The notes beneath the pieces are model-generated. The model was not told where the DNA came from. It saw only the letters and a list, made by a program, of their open reading frames with translations, and did no database searches. DNA of 6,280 nucleotides from the NCBI GenBank assembly GCA_023145975.1, contig JAGLCZ010000323.1:1-6280 (forward strand), written 5' to 3'. The number at the start of each line of letters is the position of its first letter. Position 1 is the first letter of the stretch. Both the position numbers and the translations under genes were made by a program. Positions 6,221 to 6,280 of this stretch are shown here, piece after piece. The stretch is from Candidatus Hydrogenedentota bacterium (GTDB lineage Bacteria; Hydrogenedentota; Hydrogenedentia; Hydrogenedentales; CAITNO01).

Positions 6221-6260
6221 GGGGCGGATACCTGCGCAAGGGTATCCGCTCCTTATTTTA
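6221..6260 (+). terminator. Rho-independent terminator of the NAD operon
   Basis: The core stem GCGGATACC (6224-6232) / GGTATCCGC (6241-6249) has 9 perfect pairs and an 8-base loop. It extends outward by three more pairs (6221-6223 with 6250-6252, one of them G-U). The T-rich tail TTATTTT follows at 6253-6259. It lies about 75 bases after the last stop and should end transcription of the whole five-gene unit. Confidence 0.85.
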
Positions 6261-6280
6261 AGAACGATTTTCTTTGCTTG

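Overview
The window reads as ordinary chromosomal DNA from a bacterium with roughly balanced base composition. It uses Shine-Dalgarno sites of the GGAG/AGGAG type and packs its genes tightly, with 4-base ATGA overlaps. I cannot name the organism. The gene content fits an anaerobic or environmental Gram-negative lineage, but nothing seen here decides that. No RNA gene, mobile element, CRISPR array or phage signature was recognised.

Layout. (a) Positions 1-531, minus strand: the N-terminal 177 codons of a class I SAM-dependent methyltransferase resembling the phospholipid N-methyltransferase / KsgA-like group, cut by the window edge. (b) Positions 532-864: a divergent intergenic region holding a TGCCGT-N9-ACGGCA dyad and an unconvincing 80-codon reading frame. 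(c) Positions 865-6144, plus strand: five tightly spaced genes, namely a Nudix hydrolase, nicotinamidase (pncA), nicotinate phosphoribosyltransferase (pncB), glutamine-dependent NAD+ synthetase (nadE) and a TIGR00266/AIM24-family protein. (d) Positions 6145-6280: a 3' region with two small hairpins followed by a strong rho-independent terminator.

How the genes work together. PncA, PncB and NadE are three of the four steps of the Preiss-Handler salvage route: nicotinamide to nicotinate to NaMN, then NaAD to NAD+. The missing adenylyltransferase step (NadD) must be encoded elsewhere. The Nudix protein carries a complete Nudix box and a PGRDPRG segment typical of ADP-ribose pyrophosphatase-like proteins. 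If it cleaves ADP-ribose, the operon would recycle both halves of a broken NAD+: nicotinamide through PncA/PncB, and ADP-ribose to AMP plus ribose-5-phosphate. The function of the last gene is unknown, and its place in the same transcription unit is the main lead in the window.

I found no evidence of a wholly new system. The window is best read as a compact NAD-recycling operon with an uncharacterised AIM24-like partner.
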